From Tropicibacter oceani (GTDB lineage Bacteria; Pseudomonadota; Alphaproteobacteria; Rhodobacterales; Rhodobacteraceae): a stretch of 64,000 bases of DNA. The stretch lies in contig NZ_CP124616.1 of assembly GCF_029958925.1 (NCBI RefSeq), forward strand, positions 806,001-870,000. Direction: 5' to 3'. Within the stretch, counting starts at the first letter, position 1. The number at the start of each line of letters is the position of its first letter. The notes beneath the pieces were generated by a model. The model did not search any database. It saw only the letters and a list, made by a program, of their open reading frames with translations, and was not told the origin of the DNA. The translations under genes and the position numbers were made by a program. Below, piece by piece: positions 26,901 through 35,734 of this stretch.

Positions 26901-29400
26901 ACTGGTCACGGTTCTGGCCGACCGCGTGATCTCGATGCAGGCCATCGAGGTGTCCGAGGGCGAAAACCTGCTGCAATTGCCTGTCACCGAAGAGTGGGGC
27001 GCGGGGGTCTATGTCACGGCGCAGGTGATCCGGCCGATGGATGTGGCCGCAGGCCACAACCCGGCGCGCGCCCTGGGTCTGGCCCATGCGGCGGTCGATC
27101 CGCAGGATCGCAAGCTGACCGTCAGCTTTGACGCCCCGACCGAGGCCGCACCGCGCAGCGCGTTGACCGCCGCCGTTCAGATTGACGGATTGTCGGCGGG
27201 CGAGGCGGCGCATGTCACGGTTGCCGCGGTCGATCTGGGCATCCTGAACCTGACCGCCTTTGCCAGCCCCGACCCGGCGGCCCATTACTTTGGCCAGCGC
27301 CGTCTGGGCGTTGAATTGCGCGATATCTATGGTCGGTTGATCGACGGCATGAACGGGGCGATGGGGCAGGTGCGTTCGGGCGGCGATGGCTCGGCCTCGA
27401 TGCGGATGCAAAGCCCACCCCCGACCGAAGCCTTGGTCGCCTTTTTCCAGGGGCCGGTGACGGTGGACGCGCTGGGCCGCGCCGAGGTGTCGTTTGATAT
27501 CCCGGATTTCAACGGCACCGTGCGGCTGATGGCCGTGGCCTGGTCTGACAAGGGCGTCGGACAGGCCGAGGCCGATGTTCTGGTGCGCGATCCGGTGGTT
27601 ATCAGCGCCTCGCTGCCCCGCTTTCTTGCGCCGGGCGATGCCTCGCGCCTTTTGGTGGAGCTGACCCATGCCAAGGGCGCGGCGGGTGATATGCCGCTGT
27701 CGGTCACGGCAACCGGTGTGGCGCTGGACGCCGCCGCCATTCCGGCCAGCGTTGCGCTGGCGGATCAGGGCAAGCTGGCCTTGACCATTCCGGTGACCGC
27801 AGATCAGACCGGCGATCACACCATCGCCATCGCCCTGACCACCCCGGATGGCCAGCGCCTGACCAAGACGCTGACGCTGGGGGTGCGCGCCAACGATCCG
27901 CCGATTGGCGCGACGCGGCGGCTGTCGCTGGCTTCGGGGCAATCCTTTGCGCTGGACCGCGAGGTGTTTGCAGGTCTGCGCCCCGAGGGCAGTTCCGCCC
28001 TGGTGTCTGCCGGGCCATTGGCGCGGTTCGATGCGCCGGGGCTGCTGGAGCAACTGGACCGTTATCCCTATGGCTGCACCGAACAGGTGACATCGCAGGC
28101 CATGCCGCTGCTGTACCTCAGTTCGATTGCCGAACCTTTGGGCATCGGCGATGCGCAGCAGATCGCCCTGCGCATCGACCAGTCGATTACAAAGGTATTG
28201 ACCCGGCAGGCGTCCAACGGGGCCTTTGGGCTGTGGCGCGCCGAAGCCGGGGATTTCTGGCTGGATGCCTATGTCACCGACTTTCTCAGCCGGGCGCAGG
28301 TTGCGGGCCGATCGGTGCCTGATCTGGCCATGCGCAACGCGCTGGACAACCTCAAGAACCGCATCGCCTATGCGCCCGATTTCGACGAGGGAGGCGAGGA
28401 TATCGCCTATGCCCTGATGGTGCTGGCCCGCGAAGGTCGGGCCGCCATGGGTGACCTGCGGTACTATGCGGATGAAAAGGCCGACGCCTTTTCCACGCCG
28501 CTGGCGCAGGCCCAACTGGGCGCGGCCCTGGCCGCCTATGGCGATCAGCCGCGCGCCGATGCGATGTTCGCCAAGGCCGCCGCCCGCATCGCAGGTCAGG
28601 CTCAGGCTGACGAACGGGTGTACCGCGCCGATTACGGCAGCGATTTCCGCGATGCCGCCGGGGTTTTGTCCCTTGCGGTCGAGGCGCGCTCGACCGCGCT
28701 GGATCTGGATGCTTTGACGGCGCGGATCGCCTCTGTCACCCGGCCCTTGTCGACGCAGGAACAGGCCTGGGCGCTGTTGGCGGCCCACGCCATGGTGCAG
28801 GACCCGACGGTTTCGGGGCTGGAGGTGGACGGGGTGCCGCAGGTCGGGCCCTTTGTGCGCAAACTCGATGGTGAAACGCTGCAACCAATGACGATCCGCA
28901 ACACCGCCAGCCTGCCAACCGATGTCACCCTGACCACCTTGGGCGTTCCTCAGGGGGCAAGCGAGGCGACGGGCTATGGCTATGCCATCACGCGCGAATA
29001 TTTCACCATGGAGGGCGAAGCGCCGGGGGATCAGGTCCGCGCGGGCGACCGGCTGGTCGCGGTGCTGACCGTGCGCCCCTCGGACGACACGCGCGCGCGC
29101 CTGATGATCGACGATGCCCTGCCGGCGGGGTTCGAGATCGACAACCCCAACCTGCTGCGCGCCGGCGATCTGCGGGCGCTGGACTGGCTGGAGCCGTCCG
29201 AGGCCGATCATGCCGAGTTCCGCAGTGATCGGTTCCTGGCCGCCGTTACGCATTCGGGCAGGGACCCGGTGCGGCTGGCCTATATCCTGCGGGCGGTATC
29301 GCCCGGCACGTTCCACCATCCCGCGGCCCTGGTCGAGGATATGTACCGCCCCGACTATCGCGCCACGACGGCCTCGGGGACGGTGACGATCCTGCCGTGA
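23968..29400 (+). CDS. Alpha-2-macroglobulin family protein with N-terminal PAN domain (1810 aa)
   Basis: A giant exported protease-trap protein of the YfhM type. The signal peptide covers 1-21 (LVLGFVSPSAALAQ). Residues about 25-95 form a PAN/Apple-like domain with several Cys (CEAQCLSNSACKAF). Macroglobulin beta-domains follow. The internal thioester motif CTEQ is at Cys1370 (YPYGCTEQ), so the bait-and-trap mechanism is probably intact. There is no lipobox, so it is soluble periplasmic or attached otherwise. AAAGGAG lies 8 nt before the ATG at 23968; an earlier in-frame ATG (23938) lacks such a site. pbpC starts 1 nt after the stop, the classic pairing. Confidence 0.93.
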   Translation: MRRLILALVLGFVSPSAALAQEAIPDRRLIVTRDVDFYGADLQALFDTTLDACEAQCLSNSACKAFTFNKRSNACFPKTDITDRQPYEGAISAQVIEVGRAQLDLAAQRKPDLAFLRDSDLEQARNEAGNLGIRHGGGQWTPEALLDAATKSRSTGNLRDAIHWTGAALAQTDDPALWMQYADWSAEVAETLSGSDQRMYRNRALLASINAYLRSAGDAPRALALTTMAKALEKTGRGRDMIAPLRLAESLTDDPKVTRLLDDAVGKYGFRVQEHQVEADSATPRICAQFSEPLIRAGQDYAPYVRLPDPRLSIEADDQRICISGVEHGGRYTVTFRSGLPAASGEELVRDVEITAYVRDRSPAVGFPGRAYVLPRSADAGLPIETVNLSQVALTLRRVSDRNLLRALQDNYFGQPLNAYEEQYFGADIAEEIWTGTGEVENRLNADVLTRLPLGSVVGDLPAGIYALTASAPGSDPYDDGRATQWFILSDIGLTTMQGNDGLTVFARALSDAQPMTGLEVALLSGSNRVLETVQTDAQGVARFDVGLLRGAGGAQPALVVAKRGDEDIAFLSLTDPAFDLSDRGVEGRAPSGPIDTFLTTDRGAYRAGEVIHVTTLTRDAQAKALGDLPVTAVLTRPDGVEYSRHVSAGGLDGGHVFALPLAGSVPRGTWRLEMFADPDAPALASQTLLVEDFVPERIDFDLTLPEGVINPLDAPQLTVNARYLFGAPGGDLPIEGELTLRAQSGLEAFPRYRFGRHDQGIAVRTESFAADLFTDPAGLADLTLPFPDMDPEGRPMEARVTLRIAEGSGRPVERSITRPVAPPTPMIGIRPAFDDTLPEGAEARFDVIALGPDLTPQPMQVTWQVNRVNTRYQWYQLYGNWNWEPVTTRTTVARGTGTLGADPMAITADVEWGEYEVVVERTDGGYVAASMAFSAGWYAPANAADTPDMLELSLDKRQYAPGEVAQLRMVPRYAGKALVTVLADRVISMQAIEVSEGENLLQLPVTEEWGAGVYVTAQVIRPMDVAAGHNPARALGLAHAAVDPQDRKLTVSFDAPTEAAPRSALTAAVQIDGLSAGEAAHVTVAAVDLGILNLTAFASPDPAAHYFGQRRLGVELRDIYGRLIDGMNGAMGQVRSGGDGSASMRMQSPPPTEALVAFFQGPVTVDALGRAEVSFDIPDFNGTVRLMAVAWSDKGVGQAEADVLVRDPVVISASLPRFLAPGDASRLLVELTHAKGAAGDMPLSVTATGVALDAAAIPASVALADQGKLALTIPVTADQTGDHTIAIALTTPDGQRLTKTLTLGVRANDPPIGATRRLSLASGQSFALDREVFAGLRPEGSSALVSAGPLARFDAPGLLEQLDRYPYGCTEQVTSQAMPLLYLSSIAEPLGIGDAQQIALRIDQSITKVLTRQASNGAFGLWRAEAGDFWLDAYVTDFLSRAQVAGRSVPDLAMRNALDNLKNRIAYAPDFDEGGEDIAYALMVLAREGRAAMGDLRYYADEKADAFSTPLAQAQLGAALAAYGDQPRADAMFAKAAARIAGQAQADERVYRADYGSDFRDAAGVLSLAVEARSTALDLDALTARIASVTRPLSTQEQAWALLAAHAMVQDPTVSGLEVDGVPQVGPFVRKLDGETLQPMTIRNTASLPTDVTLTTLGVPQGASEATGYGYAITREYFTMEGEAPGDQVRAGDRLVAVLTVRPSDDTRARLMIDDALPAGFEIDNPNLLRAGDLRALDWLEPSEADHAEFRSDRFLAAVTHSGRDPVRLAYILRAVSPGTFHHPAALVEDMYRPDYRATTASGTVTILP

Positions 29401-29401
29401 C

Positions 29402-31417
29402 ATGACCCGCGCCCTTGTCGCCCTTGTCGTGATGCTCTGGTCCGTCGCCGCGATGCGCGACGGGCTGGAACGCTACGTCGATGCCACGGAACTGCCGGTG
29501 ATGGTGCATGCCACCAGCCCCGAGGTGCGTGATCGCAACGGGCATTTGCTGCGCGCCTATCACATCGAGGACGGGCTGTGGCGCATGGCCCTGTCCGCCG
29601 ATCAGGTCGACCCGTTGTTCTACAAGATGCTGGTCGCTTACGAGGACAAGCGGTTTTACCAGCACAAGGGGGTCGATCCACAGGCGACCCTGCGCGCGGC
29701 CTGGCAGGCTGTGCGCCATGGCCGCATCGTGTCGGGGGCCTCGACCCTGACGATGCAGGTCGCGCGCCTGCTCGAGGACGGGACCACCGGCCAATGGCAG
29801 GGCAAGCTGCGGCAGGTGCGGCTGGCGCTGGCGCTGGAACGGCGGCTGAGCAAGGCGCAGATCCTGGACCTGTACCTGCAACTGGCCCCTTATGGTGGCA
29901 ACGTCGAAGGATTGCGCGCAGCATCCCTGGTCTGGCTGGGCAAGGAACCGGGGCGTCTGACCCCGGCCGAGGCGGCGCTGCTGGTCGCCCTGCCGCAAGC
30001 CCCCGAAAGCCGTCGCCCCGACCGAAATGCTGCCGCCGCCCGCATGGCCCGCGACCGGGTGCTCGACCGGATGGCGCAGGCCCGGGTGATCGGCACCGAA
30101 GACGCCCGCGCAGGGCAGACAGACCCGGCCCCCTTGGGGCGGCACGCGATGCCGCAGATTGCCCCGCATATGGCGGATCGCGCAATTGCGCGCGGGCCGG
30201 GGCGGCATGACCTGACGCTGGATCGCGCGCTGCAAACCGCGATCGAGGACCTGACCCGCACCTATATGGCGGGCCGCGATCCGCGCCTGTCGATGGCCGT
30301 GGTCGTGGCGGGTATCGAAAGCGGTGAAATCCTCGCTTCGGTCGGATCGCCCTTGTACACGGCGGCGGTTGGGCAGGGCTTTGTCGACATGACGCGGGCA
30401 CAACGGTCGCCCGGGTCGACGTTGAAACCGCTGGTTTACGGGTTGGCGTTTGATCGTGGTCTGGCGCATCCCGAAACGCTGATCCTGGATACGCCGGTGC
30501 AGTTCGGCACCTATGCGCCGCAGAACTTTGACGGGATTTTCCGGGGGGAATTGCCGGTGCGGCGCGCGCTGCAACTGTCGCTGAACATCCCGGTGATCCG
30601 CCTGACCGAGGCGCTGGGGCCCGCGCACCTGATGACGGCGCTCAGGCGTGCCGGGGTCAACCCGGGCCTGCAGGGCGGTGCACCGGGACTGGCGCTGTCG
30701 CTGGGCGGTGTCGGGGTGACGCTGGAAGAAATGGTGCAGCTATACGGCGCCTTGGCGCGCGGTGGTCAGGGCAAGGCGCTGATCTGGGAAAAGGGCGATG
30801 CCCCCGCGCCGCTGGGGCCGGTCATGACGCGCGCCTCGGCCTGGCAGGTCGGGCACATTCTGGCGGGACTGGCGCCACCGCCGCAGGCCGGACCGCCGGG
30901 GCGGGTGGCCTACAAGACGGGTACGTCATACGGGCACCGCGATGCCTGGGCGTTGGGCTGGAACGGCCGCTATGTGGCGGGGGTCTGGCTGGGTCGGCCT
31001 GATGGCACGCCGGTTCCCGGGGCCTTTGGCGGCGATCTTGCCGCGCCGATGCTGTTCGAGGTTCTTGGCCGCGCCGATCCACGTGTGACCCCCTTGCCTC
31101 CGCCGCCGCCAGAAACCTTGCTGGTTGGTCGCGCCGGGCTGCCGGGGAACCTGCAACGCTTTGGCCCGCGCGAGGCGGCGCCCGATCTGCAACTGACCTT
31201 TCCACCGCAGGGTGCGCAACTGGCGGCGGGCAGCGTCATCCCGGTCAAGCTGCGGGGGGGAACCCCGCCCTACACGCTGTTGGCGGATGGGGCTGTGGTG
31301 GCAAGCAACCTGCGCGGGGCCGAGTTCACGGCCCCGGTGTCGGGCTTGGGCTATACGGTTTTGTCGGTGATCGACGCACGGGGCCAATCGGGCCGCGTGC
31401 TGATCGAGCTGCGCTGA
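29402..31417 (+). CDS. pbpC: Penicillin-binding protein 1C
   Basis: Bifunctional peptidoglycan synthase. Short N-terminal anchor (residues 4-17). Glycosyltransferase domain with EDKRFYQHKGVDP (catalytic Glu near 82) and GASTLTMQVARLLE. Transpeptidase domain with the active-site Ser339 of STLK, SLN near 395 and KTGTSYG near 505. The C-terminal biPBP_C beta-domain (LTFPPQGAQL...) is complete. It follows the macroglobulin gene by one base, so the two are co-transcribed; such proteins are thought to cooperate in envelope repair and defence. Confidence 0.96.
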   Translation: MTRALVALVVMLWSVAAMRDGLERYVDATELPVMVHATSPEVRDRNGHLLRAYHIEDGLWRMALSADQVDPLFYKMLVAYEDKRFYQHKGVDPQATLRAAWQAVRHGRIVSGASTLTMQVARLLEDGTTGQWQGKLRQVRLALALERRLSKAQILDLYLQLAPYGGNVEGLRAASLVWLGKEPGRLTPAEAALLVALPQAPESRRPDRNAAAARMARDRVLDRMAQARVIGTEDARAGQTDPAPLGRHAMPQIAPHMADRAIARGPGRHDLTLDRALQTAIEDLTRTYMAGRDPRLSMAVVVAGIESGEILASVGSPLYTAAVGQGFVDMTRAQRSPGSTLKPLVYGLAFDRGLAHPETLILDTPVQFGTYAPQNFDGIFRGELPVRRALQLSLNIPVIRLTEALGPAHLMTALRRAGVNPGLQGGAPGLALSLGGVGVTLEEMVQLYGALARGGQGKALIWEKGDAPAPLGPVMTRASAWQVGHILAGLAPPPQAGPPGRVAYKTGTSYGHRDAWALGWNGRYVAGVWLGRPDGTPVPGAFGGDLAAPMLFEVLGRADPRVTPLPPPPPETLLVGRAGLPGNLQRFGPREAAPDLQLTFPPQGAQLAAGSVIPVKLRGGTPPYTLLADGAVVASNLRGAEFTAPVSGLGYTVLSVIDARGQSGRVLIELR

Positions 31418-31430
31418 GACGGGCAGTGGT

Positions 31431-31462
31431 CTTGCCGCGACCCGTGGTTTGATCGCGGCAAG
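31431..31462. terminator. Hairpin between convergent pbpC and thiolase genes
   Basis: CTTGCCGCGA and TCGCGGCAAG form a perfect 10-bp inverted repeat around a 12-nt loop, 13 nt after pbpC and 16 nt after the thiolase stop. No U-run follows on either side, so termination may need Rho. Confidence 0.5.
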
Positions 31463-31478
31463 TTGTGGCCAAAGCTGA

Positions 31479-32657
31479 TTAGAGGCGTTCGATGGCCAGA
31501 GCGATGCCCTGTCCGCCGCCGATGCACATGGTGATCAGTGCGCGTTTGCCGCCGATGCGTTCCAGTTCATACAGCGCCTTGATGGTGATGATGGCGCCGG
31601 TGGCGCCGACCGGATGACCCAGCGCGATTGCGCCGCCGTTCGGGTTCACCTTGGCCGGATCAAGCCCCAGTTCCTTGTTCACTGCCAGCGCCTGCGCGGC
31701 AAAGGCTTCGTTGCTTTCGATCACGTCGAAATCATCGGGGCCAAGGCCGGTGCGGGCGAACAGGGCGCGGCAGGCGGGGACCGGGCCGATGCCCATGACC
31801 TCGGGGCGCACACCGGCATGGGCATAGCCGATGATCCGCGCGCGCGGGGTCAGACCGGCCTTGGCCGCAGCCCCTGCCGTTGCCAGAACCAGCGCGGCCG
31901 CGCCGTCGTTGATGCCCGATGCGTTGCCCGCCGTCACGCTGCCGTCCTTTTTGAAGGCCGGGCGCAGGCCTGCCAGCGCCTCGAGCGTCGTGGCCTTGGG
32001 GTGTTCGTCCTGCGCAAAAAGCACCATGTCGCGTTTGACGCGAACCTCGACCGGGGTGATCTGGTCGGCAAAGCGGCCTTCGGCGATGGCCTTGGCGGCG
32101 CGCGTCTGGCTTTCTAGGGCAAAGGCATCCTGCGCGGCGCGGCTGATATCATGTTCGCCCGAAACGTTTTCCGCCGTCACCCCCATGTGACCGCTGCCAA
32201 AGGGGCAGTTCAGTGTGCCCAGCATCATGTCGAGCGTGCGGATATCGCCCATCTTGGCGCCCCAGCGCTGGTCCGGAACGATATAGGGCGACCGCGACAT
32301 GTTTTCAGCGCCGCCGACCAGTGCAAATTCGGCATCCCCCAGCATCAGCGATTGCGCGCCCGAAACGATGGCCTGCGCGCCCGATCCACACAACCGGTTG
32401 ACGTTCATCGCAGGCACGCTGTCCGGCACTCCGGCCTTCATCGCGGCAACGCGGGACAGGTACATGTCCTTGGGTTCGGTGTTGATGACATTGCCGAAAA
32501 CGACGTGGCCGATCTGGGCGCCCTCGACGCCCGAGCGTTCCAGCGCGGCCTTGGCCGCCGCTGCGCCCAGATCGCTGGGCGGCGTGCCCGCCAGCGATCC
32601 GCCAAAGGTGCCGATGGCCGTGCGTGCACCGCCAAGGATAACAATATCGTCGCTCAT
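31479..32657 (-). CDS. Acetyl-CoA C-acetyltransferase (beta-ketothiolase)
   Basis: Thiolase-II enzyme condensing two acetyl-CoA, or cleaving acetoacetyl-CoA. Nucleophile Cys90 lies in NRLCGSG, catalytic His348 in LGHPVGATGA, and acid/base Cys378 in MCIGGGQGIA. Length 392, as usual for PhaA/AtoB. AGGAG lies 7 nt before the ATG. No reductase (phaB) or other beta-oxidation gene is adjacent, so whether it feeds polyhydroxybutyrate or degradation cannot be told. Confidence 0.93.
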   Translation of the reverse strand: MSDDIVILGGARTAIGTFGGSLAGTPPSDLGAAAAKAALERSGVEGAQIGHVVFGNVINTEPKDMYLSRVAAMKAGVPDSVPAMNVNRLCGSGAQAIVSGAQSLMLGDAEFALVGGAENMSRSPYIVPDQRWGAKMGDIRTLDMMLGTLNCPFGSGHMGVTAENVSGEHDISRAAQDAFALESQTRAAKAIAEGRFADQITPVEVRVKRDMVLFAQDEHPKATTLEALAGLRPAFKKDGSVTAGNASGINDGAAALVLATAGAAAKAGLTPRARIIGYAHAGVRPEVMGIGPVPACRALFARTGLGPDDFDVIESNEAFAAQALAVNKELGLDPAKVNPNGGAIALGHPVGATGAIITIKALYELERIGGKRALITMCIGGGQGIALAIERL

Positions 32658-32794
32658 CTTCCGCTCCTGCAGTTGGTTGGGGGAACTATGCGGGCCTTCG
32701 GGCCAGTTGTCAGCCGCAACGTTTCGTCACAGCGCCTTGCTTGACAGGCCTGTCGCCGCACTTCAGCCTGCGGCAAAGCCATCGAGAGCCCGCA

Positions 32795-33745
32795 ATGATC
32801 CTGCCCTCAGTCATCGACGCCATCGGCGACACGCCTCTGGTCGACCTGTCACGGTTGACCGCGCAGCTGGGGCTTGAGGGTCGCATCCTGGCCAAGCTGG
32901 ATTATCTGTTGCCGGGCTTTTCGAAAAAGGACCGGGCCGCCAAGGCGATCATCGAAGCGGCGCGCGCGGATGGCACGCTGATGCCTGGGCAGGTCGTGGT
33001 CGAACTGACGTCGGGCAACATGGGCACCGGCCTGGCGATTGTCTGCGGCGTGCTGGGACATCCTTTCGTTGCGGTGATGAGCGCGGGAAACTCGGTCGAG
33101 CGGGCGCGAATGATGCGCGCGCTGGGGGCCGAGGTGGTCCTTGTTCCGCAGGCCAGCGGCGGGCGCCCCGGCCAGGTTTCAGGCGCTGACCTTGCCTTGG
33201 TCGAGGCGCAAGCGCAGCAGATCACGGCAGAGCGCGGGGCCTTTCGGGCCGATCAGTTTGCCCATCCGGGCAACCCGGCGGCCCATGAAACCGGCACGGC
33301 CCCGGAAATCTGGCGGCAGTCCGGCGGGGCTGTGACGGCGTTTTGCGATTTCGCAGGCTCGGGCGGGACACTTGGCGGGGCCGCGCGGTTCTTTGCGGGG
33401 CAGGGGGTGCGCAGCTATGCGGTCGAGCCAGAAGGCGCGCAGGCGATCGCGGGCGGGGCCGTCGACACTCCGGATCACCCGATCCAGGGCGGCGGCTATC
33501 TGATGGGCGATCTTGCGCATCTGCGCGGCGTGCCAATGGCGGGCCACCTGGCCGTCAGCGGCAAGGAAGCACGCGACCATGCCCGGCTGTTGGCGCAGCA
33601 CGAAGGGATTTTTGGCGGTTATTCCGCGGGCGCGAACCTTTGCGCCGCCGCCCGACTGCTAAAGGGTCCCGAGCGGGGAGGCTGCATCGCCATCGTCATC
33701 TGTGACAGCGGCCTGAAATACCTGTCTACCGACCTTTGGGCGTGA
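32795..33745 (+). CDS. PLP-dependent cysteine-synthase-family enzyme (316 aa)
   Basis: Fold type II PLP enzyme. The Schiff-base Lys45 lies in GFSKKDRAAK, TSGNMGTGLA provides the substrate loop (about 82-91), and GSGGTLGGAARFF (near 190) the phosphate-binding loop. It resembles CysK/CysM-like family members more than a true housekeeping CysK, because the loop reads PGFSKKDR rather than PGGSVKDR. Substrate unknown. MILPSVIDAIGDTPLV at 32795 is the natural N-terminus; the 18 codons before it have no family similarity. Confidence 0.85.
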   Translation: MILPSVIDAIGDTPLVDLSRLTAQLGLEGRILAKLDYLLPGFSKKDRAAKAIIEAARADGTLMPGQVVVELTSGNMGTGLAIVCGVLGHPFVAVMSAGNSVERARMMRALGAEVVLVPQASGGRPGQVSGADLALVEAQAQQITAERGAFRADQFAHPGNPAAHETGTAPEIWRQSGGAVTAFCDFAGSGGTLGGAARFFAGQGVRSYAVEPEGAQAIAGGAVDTPDHPIQGGGYLMGDLAHLRGVPMAGHLAVSGKEARDHARLLAQHEGIFGGYSAGANLCAAARLLKGPERGGCIAIVICDSGLKYLSTDLWA

Positions 33746-33778
33746 TCGGCCGGCAGACTGTGCGCATGGTGTGCTGGG

Positions 33779-33818
33779 GCCGCCGCCTGCCCAGGGCAGG
33801 ATCAGCGCAGGCGGCGGC
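33779..33818. terminator. 12-bp GC stem between convergent genes
   Basis: GCCGCCGCCTGC pairs perfectly with GCAGGCGGCGGC over a 16-nt loop. It lies after the cysteine-synthase-like gene and overlaps the last five codons of the convergent 66-residue ORF. It probably serves both transcripts. Confidence 0.5.
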
Positions 33819-34002
33819 CGCTGGCATCCTGGGGCGGCGCAAGTTTGACCTTGGGCCGGCTCCAGCGGGCAACAAGTGATCTGATCGCCGCGCCAAGTGA
33901 GAGATCGGCGGGGCGTTCGCCCCTGGCGGGGACATGCGGACCCGGCCCATCGGCGTATCGCCGCCGGGCCAGGTCGTGCCATTTATCATCGGAGTAAGAC
34001 AT
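33802..34002 (-). CDS. Small hypothetical protein (66 aa)
   Basis: MSYSDDKWHDLARRRYADGP begins a soluble, basic protein of 66 residues with no membrane segment and no motif I recognise. Support is its protein-like composition and placement directly downstream of mscS on the same strand (34 nt gap). A TTG at 34032 would add ten residues. No strong Shine-Dalgarno site is visible. Confidence 0.45.
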   Translation of the reverse strand: MSYSDDKWHDLARRRYADGPGPHVPARGERPADLSLGAAIRSLVARWSRPKVKLAPPQDASGRRLR

Positions 34003-34036
34003 GGGCTCAAATTGCCCATGGACCCTTACCAAACCT

Positions 34037-35401
34037 TTAAATGTCCGGGGCGTCCAAAGATTTTTCCTGTGGATTGGTAAAACCGTTGTTTTCCAGGATC
34101 TTCACTTCGCGCTGGGGGAAGGGGATCGAGATGTCGTTTTCCTTGAACGCATCCCAAAGCGCCAGGTAGACATTGCCGCGAATGTTGGTCAGCCCGCCTG
34201 TCGGATCGGTGATCCAGAAGCGCAGGATATAGTCCACGCTGCTGTCGCCAAAGCCGACGATATGGCAGACCGGCGGCTTGAAGCTGAGAACGCGTTCAAC
34301 GCCCTTCGCGGCCTCGACCGCGATCTTGCGCACCAGGTGGGGGTCGTCCGAATAGGCGGTGCCAAAGTAGATATCCAGCCGCACGAAATCGTTGGTATGG
34401 GACCAGTTGACCACCTGCCCGGTGATCAGGTCTTCGTTCGGGATCAGGTATTCCTTGCCGTCACGGGTGACGACGCTGACATAGCGGGCGCCCAGGCTTT
34501 GGATCCAGCCAAAGGTTTCACCCAGGCTGATGACATCGCCGGGCTTGATCGACTTGTCGAGCAGGATGATGATGCCGGACACCAGGTTCGACACGACCTT
34601 TTGCAACCCGAAACCCAGGCCGACACCGATAGCGCCCGACAGCACGGCAAGACCGGTCAGGTCAAAGCCGACCAGCTTGAGTCCCATGAAAAAGGCGCTG
34701 CCGTACAGAACCACCTGAAGGAACTTGATCGCCAGCACCTGCATCGAGGGGCTGATGTCCTTGTTGTTGCGAATGCCCGATGCGCTGGTGCTGGCGGCAA
34801 ACCGGGCAATGGCAATCAGCAGCGCCAAAAGCACGAACGCCTTGACCACCAGCCATAGCGAAAGACGCGTTTCGCCGATCGTCAGCGCGATGGACTCCAG
34901 CACCGCCTGAGTTTCGTCCGTGATGCCCAGGATCGACAGGGTCACCCAGGTCCAGGCGCCATAGCGGGCAAGGTTGCGCAGCAGCGGATTGATGATCAGC
35001 CGGGTGGCAAAGACGATGAAAAGCCAGGCGGTGGCAAGATTGGCAATGATGCCAAGGATATAGGACCGTGACGGCCAGGTCACTTCGCGCATGACCAGCA
35101 CGACGATCCAGATCACGATGACAAAGAAGATCATGCGCAACCGGCGATGGACGATCAGGCCGATGCGCAGTTTCCACTTGGGCCAGCCTTCGCGCGTGCG
35201 CAGCCAGTCGTTCAGCCTGGGGCGCAGGGCGGCCGCCAGCAGGTGAACGCAGACGAAAACCGCCAGCGCGATCAGCAGCTGATACCCGGCCCAGGGTCGC
35301 AACAGGTTGGTCAGCAGGGCCTGGGCCTGGGTCAGCAGGCCGTTAACCTCGGTGCTGATCGGGGCGAGGGCCTCTTGCAGTGGAGTAGTGTCAGGATTCA
35401 T
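34037..35401 (-). CDS. Mechanosensitive ion channel, MscS family (454 aa)
   Basis: About five to six hydrophobic helices in residues 35-290, ending in the MscS pore-lining helix (VLSGAIGVGLGFGLQKVVSN). The cytosolic beta-domain follows (NLVSGIIILLDKSIKPGDVI, then GRYVSVVTRDG-like text and YLIPNEDLI). It releases solutes on hypo-osmotic shock. The longer N-terminal region compared with minimal MscS places it in the larger MscS subfamilies. Confidence 0.92.
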   Translation of the reverse strand: MNPDTTPLQEALAPISTEVNGLLTQAQALLTNLLRPWAGYQLLIALAVFVCVHLLAAALRPRLNDWLRTREGWPKWKLRIGLIVHRRLRMIFFVIVIWIVVLVMREVTWPSRSYILGIIANLATAWLFIVFATRLIINPLLRNLARYGAWTWVTLSILGITDETQAVLESIALTIGETRLSLWLVVKAFVLLALLIAIARFAASTSASGIRNNKDISPSMQVLAIKFLQVVLYGSAFFMGLKLVGFDLTGLAVLSGAIGVGLGFGLQKVVSNLVSGIIILLDKSIKPGDVISLGETFGWIQSLGARYVSVVTRDGKEYLIPNEDLITGQVVNWSHTNDFVRLDIYFGTAYSDDPHLVRKIAVEAAKGVERVLSFKPPVCHIVGFGDSSVDYILRFWITDPTGGLTNIRGNVYLALWDAFKENDISIPFPQREVKILENNGFTNPQEKSLDAPDI

Positions 35402-35459
35402 GCGCGCCCCTTGTCGGGATCAGACTGGCACCGCAATGGCGCGCAGGCAAGGGCGGGCT

Positions 35460-35579
35460 TTAGTGCAGCGTGACGACAGGGGCCGTCACCGAGGGCCCCT
35501 GGTCGGCCTGCACGGTCAGGGCCGCCACCCCAAGGACGGCGATCATCAGTACGGTCACAAAGTTCAGCGGGCTACGCAT
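35460..35579 (-). CDS. Possible 39-residue single-span membrane peptide
   Basis: MRSPLNFVTVLMIAVLGVAA followed by a short polar tail (LTVQADQGPSVTAPVVTLH). It has one hydrophobic helix or an export signal. It lies just upstream of mscS on the same strand (58 nt). A GAGG lies 12 nt before the ATG, further than ideal. Too small to identify. Confidence 0.4.
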   Translation of the reverse strand: MRSPLNFVTVLMIAVLGVAALTVQADQGPSVTAPVVTLH

Positions 35580-35734
35580 CGTCGGGGAGATCCTCGTTAA
35601 AGACCGTCTATAAAAAGTGCGCAAGCGCGTCGCTTCAATGCGACATCTTTGCCGGTGTTTGATGAAACGCTGTGGTCTGCGCAAAGGATTGCGCTATTGT
35701 TCTGCAGCTTAAGCGTCGAAGGGACAGCCGTCAG

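Noticed and set aside
25135-29403. A 1,422-codon open frame on the minus strand antisense to the macroglobulin gene
   Set aside because: It is a GC-bias shadow. Its translation is Arg/Gln/His-rich without motifs, whereas the plus strand has a signal peptide, domains and the CTEQ site.
31479-32657. Thiolase as part of a polyhydroxybutyrate operon
   Set aside because: No phaB, phaC or phasin gene is adjacent, so the assignment to PHB synthesis is not supported here.
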